64,000 nt of DNA from NCBI GenBank assembly GCA_026014725.1, contig JAOZHV010000052.1, positions 124,001 through 188,000 on the forward strand, read 5' to 3'. Under the pieces are notes generated by a model, which did no database searches, had not been told where the DNA came from, and saw nothing but the letters and a program-made list of their open reading frames with translations. Source of the stretch: Candidatus Bathyarchaeota archaeon (lineage in GTDB: Archaea > Thermoproteota > Bathyarchaeia > Bathyarchaeales > Bathycorpusculaceae). A program made the position numbers and the translations under genes. Each line of letters opens with the position of its first letter. The stretch's first letter is position 1. Shown in pieces: positions 51,235-59,571 of the stretch.

Positions 51235-51642
51235 TCAGGGAAACAGCTTTTTTTGGCGTTTTGCAGCGCGGTCGCTTTGCAGTTTTTTGTAGACCATTTC
51301 AACGTTTTTTCTCTCAACGTATCCTTTGTGTGGTCGAAAACCGCCTGAGAAGCCGCCGGGGATGTGCATTAGTTCATGAATGAGGGTTTTTTCTTGGTCT
51401 TCAGGTGACATTTTGTCGTAGATTTCGGAGATGACTTCGATGGTGTATGAGGGGGGAAGGTTTAGGACTCCTTGCCAGATTCTGCCTAAACCGTGGATGC
51501 GAGCGATTGTGCGGCGAGCTTTGGAGCCCCTGCTTCGGACGCAGAAGACGAATTGGGGGACGACGTGGTAGAATTCGCATTCTTCCGCAAGCTGGTCGAC
51601 TTGCTTTTTTATTTCTGGGGCGTCATAATATCTTATCGGTAT
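51235..51642 (-). CDS. HELMH-type putative metallopeptidase, apparent ATA start
   Basis: 135 residues, absent from ordinary gene calls because no ATG, GTG or TTG occurs in frame. The frame reads IRYYDAPEIKKQVDQLAEEC, then FVFCVRSRGSKARRTIARIH, and the zinc motif EKTLIHELMHIPGGFSGGF followed by RPHKGYV. It matches a conserved archaeal putative metallopeptidase family with HELLHIP. GGAG lies 9 nt before ATA 51642 (a second ATA is at 51636), so initiation at ATA is plausible. Alternatively ATG has been miscalled as ATA by one base. Confidence 0.78.
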   Translation of the reverse strand: MPIRYYDAPEIKKQVDQLAEECEFYHVVPQFVFCVRSRGSKARRTIARIHGLGRIWQGVLNLPPSYTIEVISEIYDKMSPEDQEKTLIHELMHIPGGFSGGFRPHKGYVERKNVEMVYKKLQSDRAAKRQKKLFP

Positions 51643-51733
51643 TTTTTCTCTCTCCGTTTACTTGATGTATTGTTGTTTGGGTTAAAAAGTTAAGTGCTTT
51701 TCAAGTTCTCGTTTGTGCTCTTTGACTTAGAGG

Positions 51734-52816
51734 TCAGCCGATTATTTGCTTTATGAACGGGATTTTCTTTAAGGGATAAACTATCGCCGCTGTTAGCGCA
51801 AACGTAATTATGGTGAGTAATGGAATTTCAATTATTGGGTTCATCGTGTTCATGTTTAGTGTGAAGCCCAAGAAGCCAGCCTTAATCGTCTCCATCACAA
51901 TGATGTGTAACAGGTAAATCGGTAGGGTGTTTTGGCTTATCCAATGCAGCAAGTTGTTAGCTATGGGGTGACCATTTTCGATTTTGCTTTTTGGAATGGC
52001 GGTTAAGAGAAGAAAAAGTGATGTTGATGCCATTATAAGGGTGACGTTTAGGGGTTCATGGAAAAAACCGGTGAATTTTTCGCCTGCAGTAGCGGTTATC
52101 CACCATGACCCAAATATTGTTGCCGAAACTCCTGTGACAACGCCAAGTATCGCTACCCACGAACGGGCTTTGACCTTGAGTAAGTAAATGCCTAAGAGGA
52201 AGTAGCCTATCCAGCCTGTGAAAACAAACATTACGGGGTTAAAACCGAAAGAGGCGAATTGGTTGATGAATGGAACGGCGGTGTTGCCGATGAACCACAG
52301 GACTAGCAGGTACTTGAATTTGTCTCGGTTAACATGTTTGACTATCACACGCAGGACGGGTGTGGCGAGGTAGAGTCCGACTAGCAGGTAGAGGAACCAG
52401 AGGTGGTAGTATGAGCCGGAGAGTAGCCCTTGCAGTACACTGTTTACTGTAAGTGGTTGCCCGCTGACGAATACGCCCCAGCCGAAGTAGGCTATGGTCC
52501 AGAAAATCATGGGTAGCCCCACGCGCATGAAGCGTTTTTTGAAGAAGACTTTGAGTGGTTCGTCGGCCTTTGCAGGGTCAAGGAGCAGTGCGCCGCTTAA
52601 CATGACAAACAGGGGAACGGCTAGGTTTGCAACAGCTGCGTAGATGTCTATTGTCCACCATGTTTTCATAACTGTGGGTGTGATCTCGCCCGGGATAATG
52701 TATGGAAATGCTGTGGCGTGGACAAGAACAACGAGTAGAATGGCGAGGGAGCGGATTAAATCAACTGAGTATGGTGCTGCTGTTGCTCCTGCTGTTTGGG
52801 TTCCAATATTCGCCAT
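51734..52816 (-). CDS. membrane acyltransferase (acyltransferase-3/OafA type)
   Basis: 360 residues, about ten membrane helices. The first helix contains YSVDLIRSLAILLVVLVHAT, with the R-x-x-A and His of acyltransferase-3 proteins, and later FWTIAYFGWG, YHLWFLYLLVGLYL and LPIYLLHIIVMETI. These enzymes O-acetylate sugars or lipids of the cell surface. Fits with the later surface-protein cluster only loosely. Confidence 0.88.
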   Translation of the reverse strand: MANIGTQTAGATAAPYSVDLIRSLAILLVVLVHATAFPYIIPGEITPTVMKTWWTIDIYAAVANLAVPLFVMLSGALLLDPAKADEPLKVFFKKRFMRVGLPMIFWTIAYFGWGVFVSGQPLTVNSVLQGLLSGSYYHLWFLYLLVGLYLATPVLRVIVKHVNRDKFKYLLVLWFIGNTAVPFINQFASFGFNPVMFVFTGWIGYFLLGIYLLKVKARSWVAILGVVTGVSATIFGSWWITATAGEKFTGFFHEPLNVTLIMASTSLFLLLTAIPKSKIENGHPIANNLLHWISQNTLPIYLLHIIVMETIKAGFLGFTLNMNTMNPIIEIPLLTIITFALTAAIVYPLKKIPFIKQIIG

Positions 52817-52903
52817 TTTAGCATCGCGTTTGGTCTGCCCAACAGAAGAATCACTTATAAGGGTAGTGAAGCCAAATGTGAAAAAGTCAGGATGAAAAAG
52901 GGA

Positions 52904-54397
52904 TTATTGTTTTGGGGTTTTGCCGTTGTAGTCTGTTTTGAGCACGTTCATGCCGCTTATGACTGCTTCCATGCTTGCTTTTACGATGTCTTCGCGTACG
53001 CCCATGGCTGTGACGACTCGGTTGCCTTTGCGCATGCGTACGACGACTTCGACCATGGCGTCTGTTCCGCCTGTGATGGCTTTGACCATGTATTGTTCTA
53101 GCGTTATGGGTTCGACTTCTGCGATGGCGTTTCTAACCGCGTTTATGGCTGCGTCGACTGGTCCGACGCCGACTGCTGTGCCCCAGACTGTTCTGTCGTT
53201 GACTTTTAGGCGTACTGAGGCTGTTGAGGTGACTTTGTCGCCGCCCACATATGTCATTTCTTCAAGTTGGATGGGTTTTTCTTTGCTGCTGAGCCCCATG
53301 ACGTTTTCTGCTATGGCGAGGACGTCGGCATCCATAACGCTTTTGCCTTTGTCGCCTAGGTCTTTGATACGTTGGAAGATTTCTTTGAATTGTTCGTCTG
53401 TGGGTTTTATGCCCATGTATTGGAGGCTGTCTCGTATGGCGTGTGAACCTGAGTGTTTGCCGGGTGAGAGGCGTCTTGTGCGTCCTACGAGTTCTGGTGT
53501 GATGGGTTCGTAGGTTAGGGGGTTTTGGAGTAGTCCTTGGGTGTGTATGCCTGATTCATGTGTGAAGGCGTTTTCGCCGACGATGGCTTTGTTGGGTTGT
53601 ACATAGATGCCTGTTAGGCGTGAAACCAGTTGCGAGGTGCCGTAGAGGAGTTCGGTTTTTATGTTTAGGTCTAGTTTGTAGAGTGCTTTTAGGGTAACTA
53701 CGATTTCTTCTAGGGAAGCGTTTCCAGCGCGTTCGCCCAAGCCGTTTATGGTTGCGTGTGCTTCTTGTGCTCCTGCGCCTAGTGCAGCGATTGTGTTGGC
53801 GACTGCCATGCCGAAGTCGTTGTGACAGTGAACTCCGACGGGGACTTCAAGTTGGTCTACTATTTTTGAGTAGAATTCAAACGAGCGGTCGGGTGTGAGG
53901 ATGCCTACGGTGTCGCATGGGACGATGCGGTCTGCGCCTGCCTCTTGGGCGGCTTGGAGGACTTTGGTTAGGTAGTCAAAGTCTGAGCGTGTTGCGTCTT
54001 CAGCTAGGTATTCTACGGTCAAGCCGTGTTTTTTGGCGTATGCGACGAGTTCTTTGGTGGTGTTTAGTATGTCGTCTCGTGTCTTGTGGAGTTTGCACTC
54101 GATGTGCAAATCAGAGGTTGGGATAATCATGCTGATGCCCGAAGCACCGCTTTTGAGTACGGCATCGATGTCCCCTTTGGTACCTCTTGCGGCACTGTAG
54201 ACTTGCGCTTTCAAGCCCTGCTTGGCGATTAGTTTGACGGCTTCAAGTTCGCCCTCAGAAACCGCCGCGAAACCAGCCTCAATGAAGTCTACGCCGAGCT
54301 CGTCTAGGCGCTGGGCTATTCTGAGTTTGGTTTCAGGTACAAGTGATACTCCGGGTGTTTGTTCACCATCACGCAGGGTGGTGTCTAAAAATTTTAT
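52904..54397 (-). CDS. 2-isopropylmalate/citramalate/homocitrate synthase family enzyme, apparent ATA start
   Basis: 497 residues if ATA 54397 is used. The first standard start (ATG 54214) would remove the active-site segment FLDTTLRDGEQTPGVSL, so the real N-terminus must be upstream; the frame there is open to a stop near 54445 with no ATG, GTG or TTG. TTTAAAT (minus strand, 54433-54439) is a TATA box placing the transcript start close to ATA. TIM barrel with VHCHNDFGMAVAN, then HESGIHTQGL, and a C-terminal regulatory LeuA domain (~370-497). Substrate (leucine, isoleucine or lysine route) not determined. Confidence 0.88.
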   Translation of the reverse strand: MKFLDTTLRDGEQTPGVSLVPETKLRIAQRLDELGVDFIEAGFAAVSEGELEAVKLIAKQGLKAQVYSAARGTKGDIDAVLKSGASGISMIIPTSDLHIECKLHKTRDDILNTTKELVAYAKKHGLTVEYLAEDATRSDFDYLTKVLQAAQEAGADRIVPCDTVGILTPDRSFEFYSKIVDQLEVPVGVHCHNDFGMAVANTIAALGAGAQEAHATINGLGERAGNASLEEIVVTLKALYKLDLNIKTELLYGTSQLVSRLTGIYVQPNKAIVGENAFTHESGIHTQGLLQNPLTYEPITPELVGRTRRLSPGKHSGSHAIRDSLQYMGIKPTDEQFKEIFQRIKDLGDKGKSVMDADVLAIAENVMGLSSKEKPIQLEEMTYVGGDKVTSTASVRLKVNDRTVWGTAVGVGPVDAAINAVRNAIAEVEPITLEQYMVKAITGGTDAMVEVVVRMRKGNRVVTAMGVREDIVKASMEAVISGMNVLKTDYNGKTPKQ

Positions 54398-54432
54398 TTT
54401 TTTAGGGAAGCGATTGAATAAAGCAATACCCC

Positions 54433-54439
54433 ATTTAAA
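54433..54439 (-). promoter_or_regulatory. TATA box of the isopropylmalate-type synthase gene
   Basis: Minus strand TTTAAAT, about 36 nt from ATA 54397; a start site ~25 nt downstream leaves a leader of about ten nucleotides or less, so ribosome-binding-site guided start choice is not expected. Confidence 0.45.
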
Positions 54440-54559
54440 TCACATCTCTCTTGAAGGCGTGTTGCGAAGATATAAGATTTATGGTGCAGCGATTCACTGT
54501 TGTGTGCCTTCTCTATCTTGGTGCGTCGTTTCTGTCTTAAGTAATGGGTTTTTGAAAAG

Positions 54560-54566
54560 TTTAAAT
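54560..54566 (+). promoter_or_regulatory. TATA box of vapBC
   Basis: TTTAAAT at 54560-54566. A start site about 25 nt downstream falls at 54585-54592, on top of the GTG at 54590, suggesting a leaderless vapB message. Confidence 0.45.
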
Positions 54567-54589
54567 GTGTGTTGTCCCACTCTATAGAT

Positions 54590-54847
54590 GTGGGAAATGT
54601 GGAAGAGCAGGTTACTCTAAAAATTGACTCAAAAGGCAGAATGTGTATCCCTAGCGAGTTCCGAGAAGAAATCGGAGATGTTGTCATCATGAAGAAAACC
54701 GCTGAAGGTTTCCTTATTCTGCCTGGTAAGCAAGAGAATTTCATTGAATCCTTCAACAAAATGATAACTTCTGAGCCTAAACGCAAAGGTAAACCCAAAC
54801 TTGCAACACCTGAAGAAATGAAGTCGGTTTGGAGAACCGTCAAGTGA
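54590..54847 (+). CDS. vapB: AbrB/MazE-fold antitoxin VapB
   Basis: From GTG 54590 (85 residues); the frame is open from GTG 54569 but promoter position favours the shorter form. N-terminal swapped-hairpin AbrB domain: VTLKIDSKGRMCIPSEFREE followed by VVIMKKTAEGFLILP. The C-terminal basic tail probably wraps the toxin. Overlaps vapC by 4 nt (GTGA), the usual coupling for toxin-antitoxin pairs. Confidence 0.82.
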   Translation: MGNVEEQVTLKIDSKGRMCIPSEFREEIGDVVIMKKTAEGFLILPGKQENFIESFNKMITSEPKRKGKPKLATPEEMKSVWRTVK

Positions 54848-55281
54848 TAGTTGGCTTAGACACCAATATCCTTTGCTATGCCCTTGACCCAGCGTATCCT
54901 GAGCATGCAAAAGTCAAAAACCTGTTAACTAACTTATCGCCAGAAAACATGGTTGCCATAAACCCAACCGTGCTCCATGAAGCCTACCACACGCTCGTTC
55001 ACTATTTAGAATGGACGCCAGAAGAAGCTGCCAGACGTCTCTTGGCAATGCTAAAACACCCCTACATCAAATTTTACAACCAAACCCAAAAAACCAGTCA
55101 AATCGCTCTGCACCTTGCAACAAAACATGGCTTAGACGGCAGAGATGCGCTCATAATAGCCAACTACGTAGCAAACAAAACCCCAACACTATGTACCCAT
55201 GACAAACCCCTGCTAAAACTACAAAAAATAGCATGGAAAAACACCAACTTAACCCTAAAAGACCCACTAAACCAAAAATAA
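54844..55281 (+). CDS. vapC: PIN-domain toxin VapC
   Basis: 145 residues from GTG 54844; a TTG 15 nt earlier is also in frame. The PIN acidic quartet is complete: Asp in VGLDTNILCY, Glu in HEAYHTLVHY, Asp in HGLDGRDALIIA and Asp in CTHDKPLLK. VapC proteins cleave tRNA or rRNA. Downstream 55282-55303 is a short spacer to the convergent cupin gene. Confidence 0.88.
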   Translation: MIVGLDTNILCYALDPAYPEHAKVKNLLTNLSPENMVAINPTVLHEAYHTLVHYLEWTPEEAARRLLAMLKHPYIKFYNQTQKTSQIALHLATKHGLDGRDALIIANYVANKTPTLCTHDKPLLKLQKIAWKNTNLTLKDPLNQK

Positions 55282-55303
55282 GGTGTTCAGGTTTTTTTGC
55301 TGG

Positions 55304-55624
55304 TTAGGCTGTTTTTGGCAGTTTCACCACAAGAAACCTGAAAACGCCCTCTCCGGTGTTGCGAAGAAGATGCGGAATCCCCTTCGGACTGTCGATTATT
55401 GTGTCCTTTTCCACTTCTTGGGCTTCTTCGCCGACCTCAACAACACCCTTGCCCTCCAAAATGTAGAAGAACACGCCCTCAGGCGTAGTGTGCCGCTTAA
55501 GACTCTGACCAGCCCCCAAGGCCATGTGGATAACGTCAGCGTCTTTTGATTCAAAGATTCTTCGCGCGTCAACCCCGTGAGCATTCGGGAAAGACTCAGT
55601 ATCTTCAACCTTAACGATTCTCAT
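55304..55624 (-). CDS. small cupin protein
   Basis: 106 residues, single beta-barrel. Cupin motif 1 is LKRHTTPEGVFFYILEGKG and motif 2 PKGIPHLLRNTG, retaining one histidine each plus a Glu. May be a sugar isomerase-like or metal-binding sensor; no catalytic partner is adjacent. Convergent with vapC. Confidence 0.8.
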   Translation of the reverse strand: MRIVKVEDTESFPNAHGVDARRIFESKDADVIHMALGAGQSLKRHTTPEGVFFYILEGKGVVEVGEEAQEVEKDTIIDSPKGIPHLLRNTGEGVFRFLVVKLPKTA

Positions 55625-55739
55625 AACAACACACTAGGCGACAATAACAATTTAGAGTTTCCCCCTAACAACTAAGGGACACCTTTTACATTTTCACCCT
55701 ACACACTTAATTGGCAAAGCGTGCTGTGAGCGACAGTTT

Positions 55740-55883
55740 GATGGTTGCTGCTTGCGGATTTGGCTACAACCTGCCTGCAGTTTGGGGCTAACGCTGACGC
55801 AAAAAAGCAATCCATCGCAAAGTCTGCTGGTAGATGATGAGTAGGGCAGGCACTCTCTTCTTCTACTAATAAAAAAAACAAAC
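55740..55883 (-). repeat. dispersed repeat family B, copy 4
   Basis: On the minus strand: T-run, TTAGTAGAAGAAGAGAGTGC, CTCATCATCTACCAGCAGA, GGATTGCTTTTTTGCG. The best match is copy 3 (32919-33062). Element A copy 3 lies about 25 bp from its T-rich end. Together they fill the 55625-56025 gap, in which no gene is seen. Confidence 0.62.
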
Positions 55884-55906
55884 CTAACCAAACGACTTAA
55901 CCTACC

Positions 55907-55938
55907 CTATAGGGGATAGGGTATACGGCAAAGCAACA
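55907..55938 (+). repeat. short dispersed element A, copy 3
   Basis: CTATAGGGGATAGGGTATAC followed by GGCAAAGCAACAAAC. It shares ATAGGGGATAGGG and GGCAAAGCAA with copy 1; the central TCTGT is TATAC here and TATA-like TTTAAA is replaced by CTATAG. Confidence 0.45.
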
Positions 55939-56025
55939 AACCATCACACAAACAACCATACAAAAAACAAAACCTAAACGGAAGACTATATCTGCAACAT
56001 CAAACCATCCATTGTTGAACCAAAC

Positions 56026-56307
56026 ATGAGTTCAGACAAGGAAATGCGCAAAATCCCAACCAGCCGCATCAAAATCCTAACCAAAGACGCCAAACAAATG
56101 GTCAACGGACCATACTACTGCCCAAAATGCCGAAAAGAACTCCTACAAATCTACGCTGACGTCAAAAACAAACAAGCCTACGCCATATGCAAATGCGGAC
56201 TAGAATGGCAACTAACCTACGCCCCAGTCTTCCAACCCATTGACTACTACAACAAATTTCGAGACCTCTGGAAAAAACAAAGCTACGGCATAATCAAACA
56301 AAAATAA
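56026..56307 (+). CDS. zinc-ribbon protein
   Basis: 93 residues. A central zinc ribbon (YYCPKCRKELLQIY ... YAICKCGLEWQL) with four cysteines, flanked by charged ends. The C-terminus PIDYYNKFRDLWKKQSYG looks like an aromatic/basic helix for protein or nucleic-acid contact. Unknown role; adjacent genes encode membrane and secreted proteins. Confidence 0.7.
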   Translation: MSSDKEMRKIPTSRIKILTKDAKQMVNGPYYCPKCRKELLQIYADVKNKQAYAICKCGLEWQLTYAPVFQPIDYYNKFRDLWKKQSYGIIKQK

Positions 56308-56384
56308 ACCAAACACCACCTTAAACCGAAAACAACAAACCCCTATAAACAACCAACCGTTACTAAAAAAAGGGCAAACCCAAC

Positions 56385-56825
56385 TTGACCACCCAACAAA
56401 AACTTGAATTCACACGACCACTGCTCATTTTAGGAAACCTCACACTCTTAGGATGGCTTTTTTTAGCATTCCTCAGCGTGTACATATTCAATGAAATCTA
56501 CGGCTACCTATACCTACTACTATTAACCATCACAATTTACGGAATCCTGCGCAGACTCGGCTGTAACAGTTGCTACATGTGCAAAACCTGCACCAGCGGA
56601 TTCGGCAGGTTAGCTGGAGTATTCTTCGGCAAAGGTTTCGTGAAAAAGGAAAGCGCTGGCAACAGACGAGGAATGATAGCTTTTGTTTACTTTCTACTCT
56701 TTCCGTTACCAACCACGGTTTTAGCATTGACTATCTGGAACGCTTTCTCATTTACTGTTCTGGCAGTCTTTGCGTGCCTTTTGACAGTAGCGTTCTACAG
56801 CTTAACAACTTGGTTAAACCACTAA
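56385..56825 (+). CDS. multi-pass membrane protein with cysteine-rich loop
   Basis: 146 residues with four hydrophobic segments (residues ~13-33, 38-55, 97-115, 120-142). The loop after the second holds CNSCYMCKTC, four cysteines in ten residues that could bind a metal, followed by glycine-rich GFGRLAGVFFGKG. Probably TTG start. Family not recognised. Confidence 0.65.
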   Translation: MTTQQKLEFTRPLLILGNLTLLGWLFLAFLSVYIFNEIYGYLYLLLLTITIYGILRRLGCNSCYMCKTCTSGFGRLAGVFFGKGFVKKESAGNRRGMIAFVYFLLFPLPTTVLALTIWNAFSFTVLAVFACLLTVAFYSLTTWLNH

Positions 56826-56907
56826 TCCGCCTAAAAATTATATAATTTGGGATAAGTTTTTAATGCCTCCTACCATAGTGTATCTATTCATTGCCGAAGA
56901 TGAACAG

Positions 56908-58020
56908 ATGAGAAGCCCAATCAACCCCAAGCTTGTTAAACTAATAATTATTGTTGCTTTATCATTAATATTGGCTGTTCCCACGGTTTCTTTCACCAAG
57001 GTTGCCGCCCAAACAAGCGACCAATATTATGACAAATCTTTCGCTTGGGACTACAATGGAAACCACTGGAAATGGAACCTAAGCATCCCCAAGGCTCTCT
57101 ACGATGCCTACAAGGAAGTGTCAATACGTTCCCGAACAAGAAATGGCCCGGATGGCTATGGTTTTCTAACGACAACAAACGATTATTACTTAAGAGCCCT
57201 CGCGCAGAAACTGAACGAAACCGCAACATCGATGAACTACGGCACATATGACCAAGTCAGCTTCGTTCTTGCATTTGTCCAAAGCTTAACCTACACCTCC
57301 GACTCAGTAACCACTAGCTACGACGAATACCCAAGATTCCCCATCGAAACGCTAGTCGATGAAGGCGGAGACTGCGAAGACACATCTATACTCTTTGCAA
57401 CATTAACACTAATCTTGGGATACGGCACAGTCTACATTAATCCACCAAACCACTACGCCGTCGGAATTCTAGGAAATGGTCTTATAGGCGTCTCATGGAC
57501 ATACCCTAAAGACTCCAACAACACATACTATTATTGCGAAACAACAGGAAGCGGTTTCAAAATCGGCATGCTTCCCGAAGAATTCAGCGGTCTATCCGCT
57601 TATGTTTACCCAATAGACGAAAGAGAACAATATGTTCCTCCAATAGTAGTGATACCTAAAGCAACACCAACCCCGGGAGCAGCAATCTCAAAAACACCAC
57701 TTCCCACAACTTCGTCATCCTCTAATGTTGGAGACCCAACTATTCAGCCAGTAATGCCCTTATCGCTTGACTTAATCAACAAAAACCCCGTTCTGTTTGC
57801 AATAATTATTGCTGCGATAGCGGGTTCAATCTTGATGGCTGTCATTTCGGTTAGAAAACCTAAGAACCGAACGGTTTTGCTCACTGAGGAACCCAAAGAA
57901 GCTGCTTCCCAGAAATCCCTTGATGGTGGTTCGGAAACAGAGAAGTTCTGTATTTATTGTGGTCAAAACAACAAAGACTACGCCGTTTATTGCGAACGTT
58001 GCGGTAAACAAATTGCTTAA
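56908..58020 (+). CDS. secreted transglutaminase-like protein with C-terminal zinc ribbon
   Basis: About 370 residues from ATG 56908; frame begins 56863. N-terminal signal/anchor (LIIIVALSLILAVPTVS), transglutaminase core with nucleophile in DEGGDCEDTSILF and histidine in PPNHYAVGI, a Pro/Ser/Thr stalk (~270-300), membrane helix (LFAIIIAAIAGSILMAVISV), then a cytosolic zinc ribbon CIYCGQNNKDYAVYCERCG. Several N-x-S/T sites lie outside. Probably a surface peptidase or crosslinker with a regulatory cytosolic tail. Confidence 0.78.
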   Translation: MRSPINPKLVKLIIIVALSLILAVPTVSFTKVAAQTSDQYYDKSFAWDYNGNHWKWNLSIPKALYDAYKEVSIRSRTRNGPDGYGFLTTTNDYYLRALAQKLNETATSMNYGTYDQVSFVLAFVQSLTYTSDSVTTSYDEYPRFPIETLVDEGGDCEDTSILFATLTLILGYGTVYINPPNHYAVGILGNGLIGVSWTYPKDSNNTYYYCETTGSGFKIGMLPEEFSGLSAYVYPIDEREQYVPPIVVIPKATPTPGAAISKTPLPTTSSSSNVGDPTIQPVMPLSLDLINKNPVLFAIIIAAIAGSILMAVISVRKPKNRTVLLTEEPKEAASQKSLDGGSETEKFCIYCGQNNKDYAVYCERCGKQIA

Positions 58021-58028
58021 TCGGCCGC

Positions 58029-58574
58029 TCATTTGGCAGATTTTTCTAGTTCATTGAAGGTTTCTTCTGCAATTACGTAGAGCTTGTTTTTGGCGTAACC
58101 AACAATCGCTATTTCAAGCAAGACTATGACTGAAAGGAAAACCGCTAAGCCCCACGCTAAATTAATTAACGATTGAGTTGCCTGCAAATTTACATCGCCC
58201 TCAACGGTGACAATCCAGCTCCAAAAACTAGGAGCCCGTTCAGCCATAAAAGCGGTTAAATCATTAGCCATCCAAACGCACAAGCTTGCCAGTGCGACCG
58301 CTAAGATGCAGCCGATTATGGTGATGTTTTTCCAGTCAGAAGCTAAGTTGGAAGAAGCAGACAGTTTTGTTTGAGAACCCTGAGCTTCCAAATTAATTAT
58401 TACCTTTTTCTTCGCGGTTCTTGGCGCTATACCCCAAAGTGACCCCTGCGAAAACTTGATTTGTTTTGTTGGTTCTTCTGAGAGTATTTTGTAGCCTTTC
58501 GCTGTAAAGTTGTCTTTTAGTTTTGTGTAAGCTTCATCAATATTTAGACTGACAGTTCGCTCAAGCGTAGGCAT
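58029..58574 (-). CDS. membrane protein with N-terminal soluble domain
   Basis: 181 residues. Residues 1-80 form a soluble alpha/beta part (LERTVSLNIDEAYTKLKDNF, KVIINLEAQGSQTKLSASS) then three hydrophobic segments (~88-108, ~118-125, ~143-163). The end EETFNELEKSAK is charged. No family recognised. Convergent with the transglutaminase-like gene. Confidence 0.6.
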   Translation of the reverse strand: MPTLERTVSLNIDEAYTKLKDNFTAKGYKILSEEPTKQIKFSQGSLWGIAPRTAKKKVIINLEAQGSQTKLSASSNLASDWKNITIIGCILAVALASLCVWMANDLTAFMAERAPSFWSWIVTVEGDVNLQATQSLINLAWGLAVFLSVIVLLEIAIVGYAKNKLYVIAEETFNELEKSAK

Positions 58575-58596
58575 AGCTTAAAGATAGCGTTTGTTG

Positions 58597-59253
58597 TTAT
58601 TGTGGTTTTTCGTTAGGTTTGAAAAGTTTCTTTTGGTATTGTGATTTAGGCTTAAAACCCCTAATTGGCTGGCGTACCATGGCTCGCTGTCGTTCAAGGT
58701 TTTTTATGCGTGCATAGAGCTTGGAGACTTTGGTTTTGGACGGCACTTTTGATTTTGGTTTATGAATTGGTACAGGCGTGAATGGTTGAGTGATTTCTAG
58801 CTTCGTCCGCTTGGATTTCTTGAATGGAGCATCACGCACTTTCTTGAATGTAACGTGCCCTTCTTTGAGGTTGACTTCCTGCACTTCCCAGCCTGCATTT
58901 AGCCAAGCCTTCGTGTGGATGCTTGATGAGTTGTTGCTCCACCATGCAGGGTCTCGGTAAGCGTTCATTGGGAGGTTGCTGCCGATTAAGCCGTCGATGC
59001 GTGCAAATGAAAGCTTCACTAGGTTTGTGAATGACGCTCGGAATTTTAGGTGGCTTTCAAGTCCAGCGTACTTGGATGCGGTTCGTGGTGAAACTATTCG
59101 TCTGGCGCAGTGCAGGCAAAGCATTTTGGTTGGGTCGCCTGTGGCAACATCTGGGGTCATACAGTCTCGGCAGAACAGTTTTTTGCAACGTTCGCACTTG
59201 CGCATGTATGTAGTTTGTATTACTCTGCCGCATATGCCGCATTCATCTTTCAA
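58597..59253 (-). CDS. zinc-finger protein with DUF7662-like domain
   Basis: 218 residues. N-terminal cysteine-rich zinc-binding part (CGICGRVI ... CERCKKLFCRDCM ... CLHCARR, residues 5-50). The middle (IDGLIGSNLPMNAYRDPAWW, then AWLNAGWEVQEVNLKEGHVTF) matches a small DNA- or effector-related domain found in many archaea and bacteria (I recall it as DUF7662-like). The C-terminal ~70 residues are strongly basic and low-complexity. Likely nucleic-acid binding. Confidence 0.65.
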   Translation of the reverse strand: MKDECGICGRVIQTTYMRKCERCKKLFCRDCMTPDVATGDPTKMLCLHCARRIVSPRTASKYAGLESHLKFRASFTNLVKLSFARIDGLIGSNLPMNAYRDPAWWSNNSSSIHTKAWLNAGWEVQEVNLKEGHVTFKKVRDAPFKKSKRTKLEITQPFTPVPIHKPKSKVPSKTKVSKLYARIKNLERQRAMVRQPIRGFKPKSQYQKKLFKPNEKPQ

Positions 59254-59375
59254 TGTTACTGCACCTGTGACCTGTAGGAAGCCGTTACCATTACCTTTGC
59301 TTTTTTAGGGATATTAATTTTGACCTGTTTAAAGCTGCTTTTCTTTCTGAAATTGTGATTATGGCGTTTTTATGG

Positions 59376-59520
59376 GTGTTTTCTTTTCTAGTAGTTGTTG
59401 TGTAGCCCCTCCCTCTTTCAACAATTAGCGGGATGTCTAAAGCGTTGTTTGTTGGTTTCTGTTTGTGGTTTGGGTTGCTGGTTGGTTGTGGATGTTGCAC
59501 AAGCAGTAGGGTGAGTTTTG
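59376..59520 (+). repeat. dispersed repeat family B, copy 2
   Basis: Plus strand: TTCTTTTCTAGTAGTTGTTG, GCCCCTCCCTCTTTCAACAA, then GGTTGGTTGTGGATGTTGCA and CAAGCAGTAGGG. Best match copy 1 (pyrimidine-rich centre and the GTTGGTTGTGG block). Together with flanking T-rich sequence it fills the 59254-59571 gap. An overlapping 62-codon frame (59433-59621) is hydrophobic but not conserved in the other copies. Confidence 0.58.
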
Positions 59521-59571
59521 TGTTGCTTGCTTTTTTCTGTTTTTTCACCAACTGCGATATGGTAATATTGC

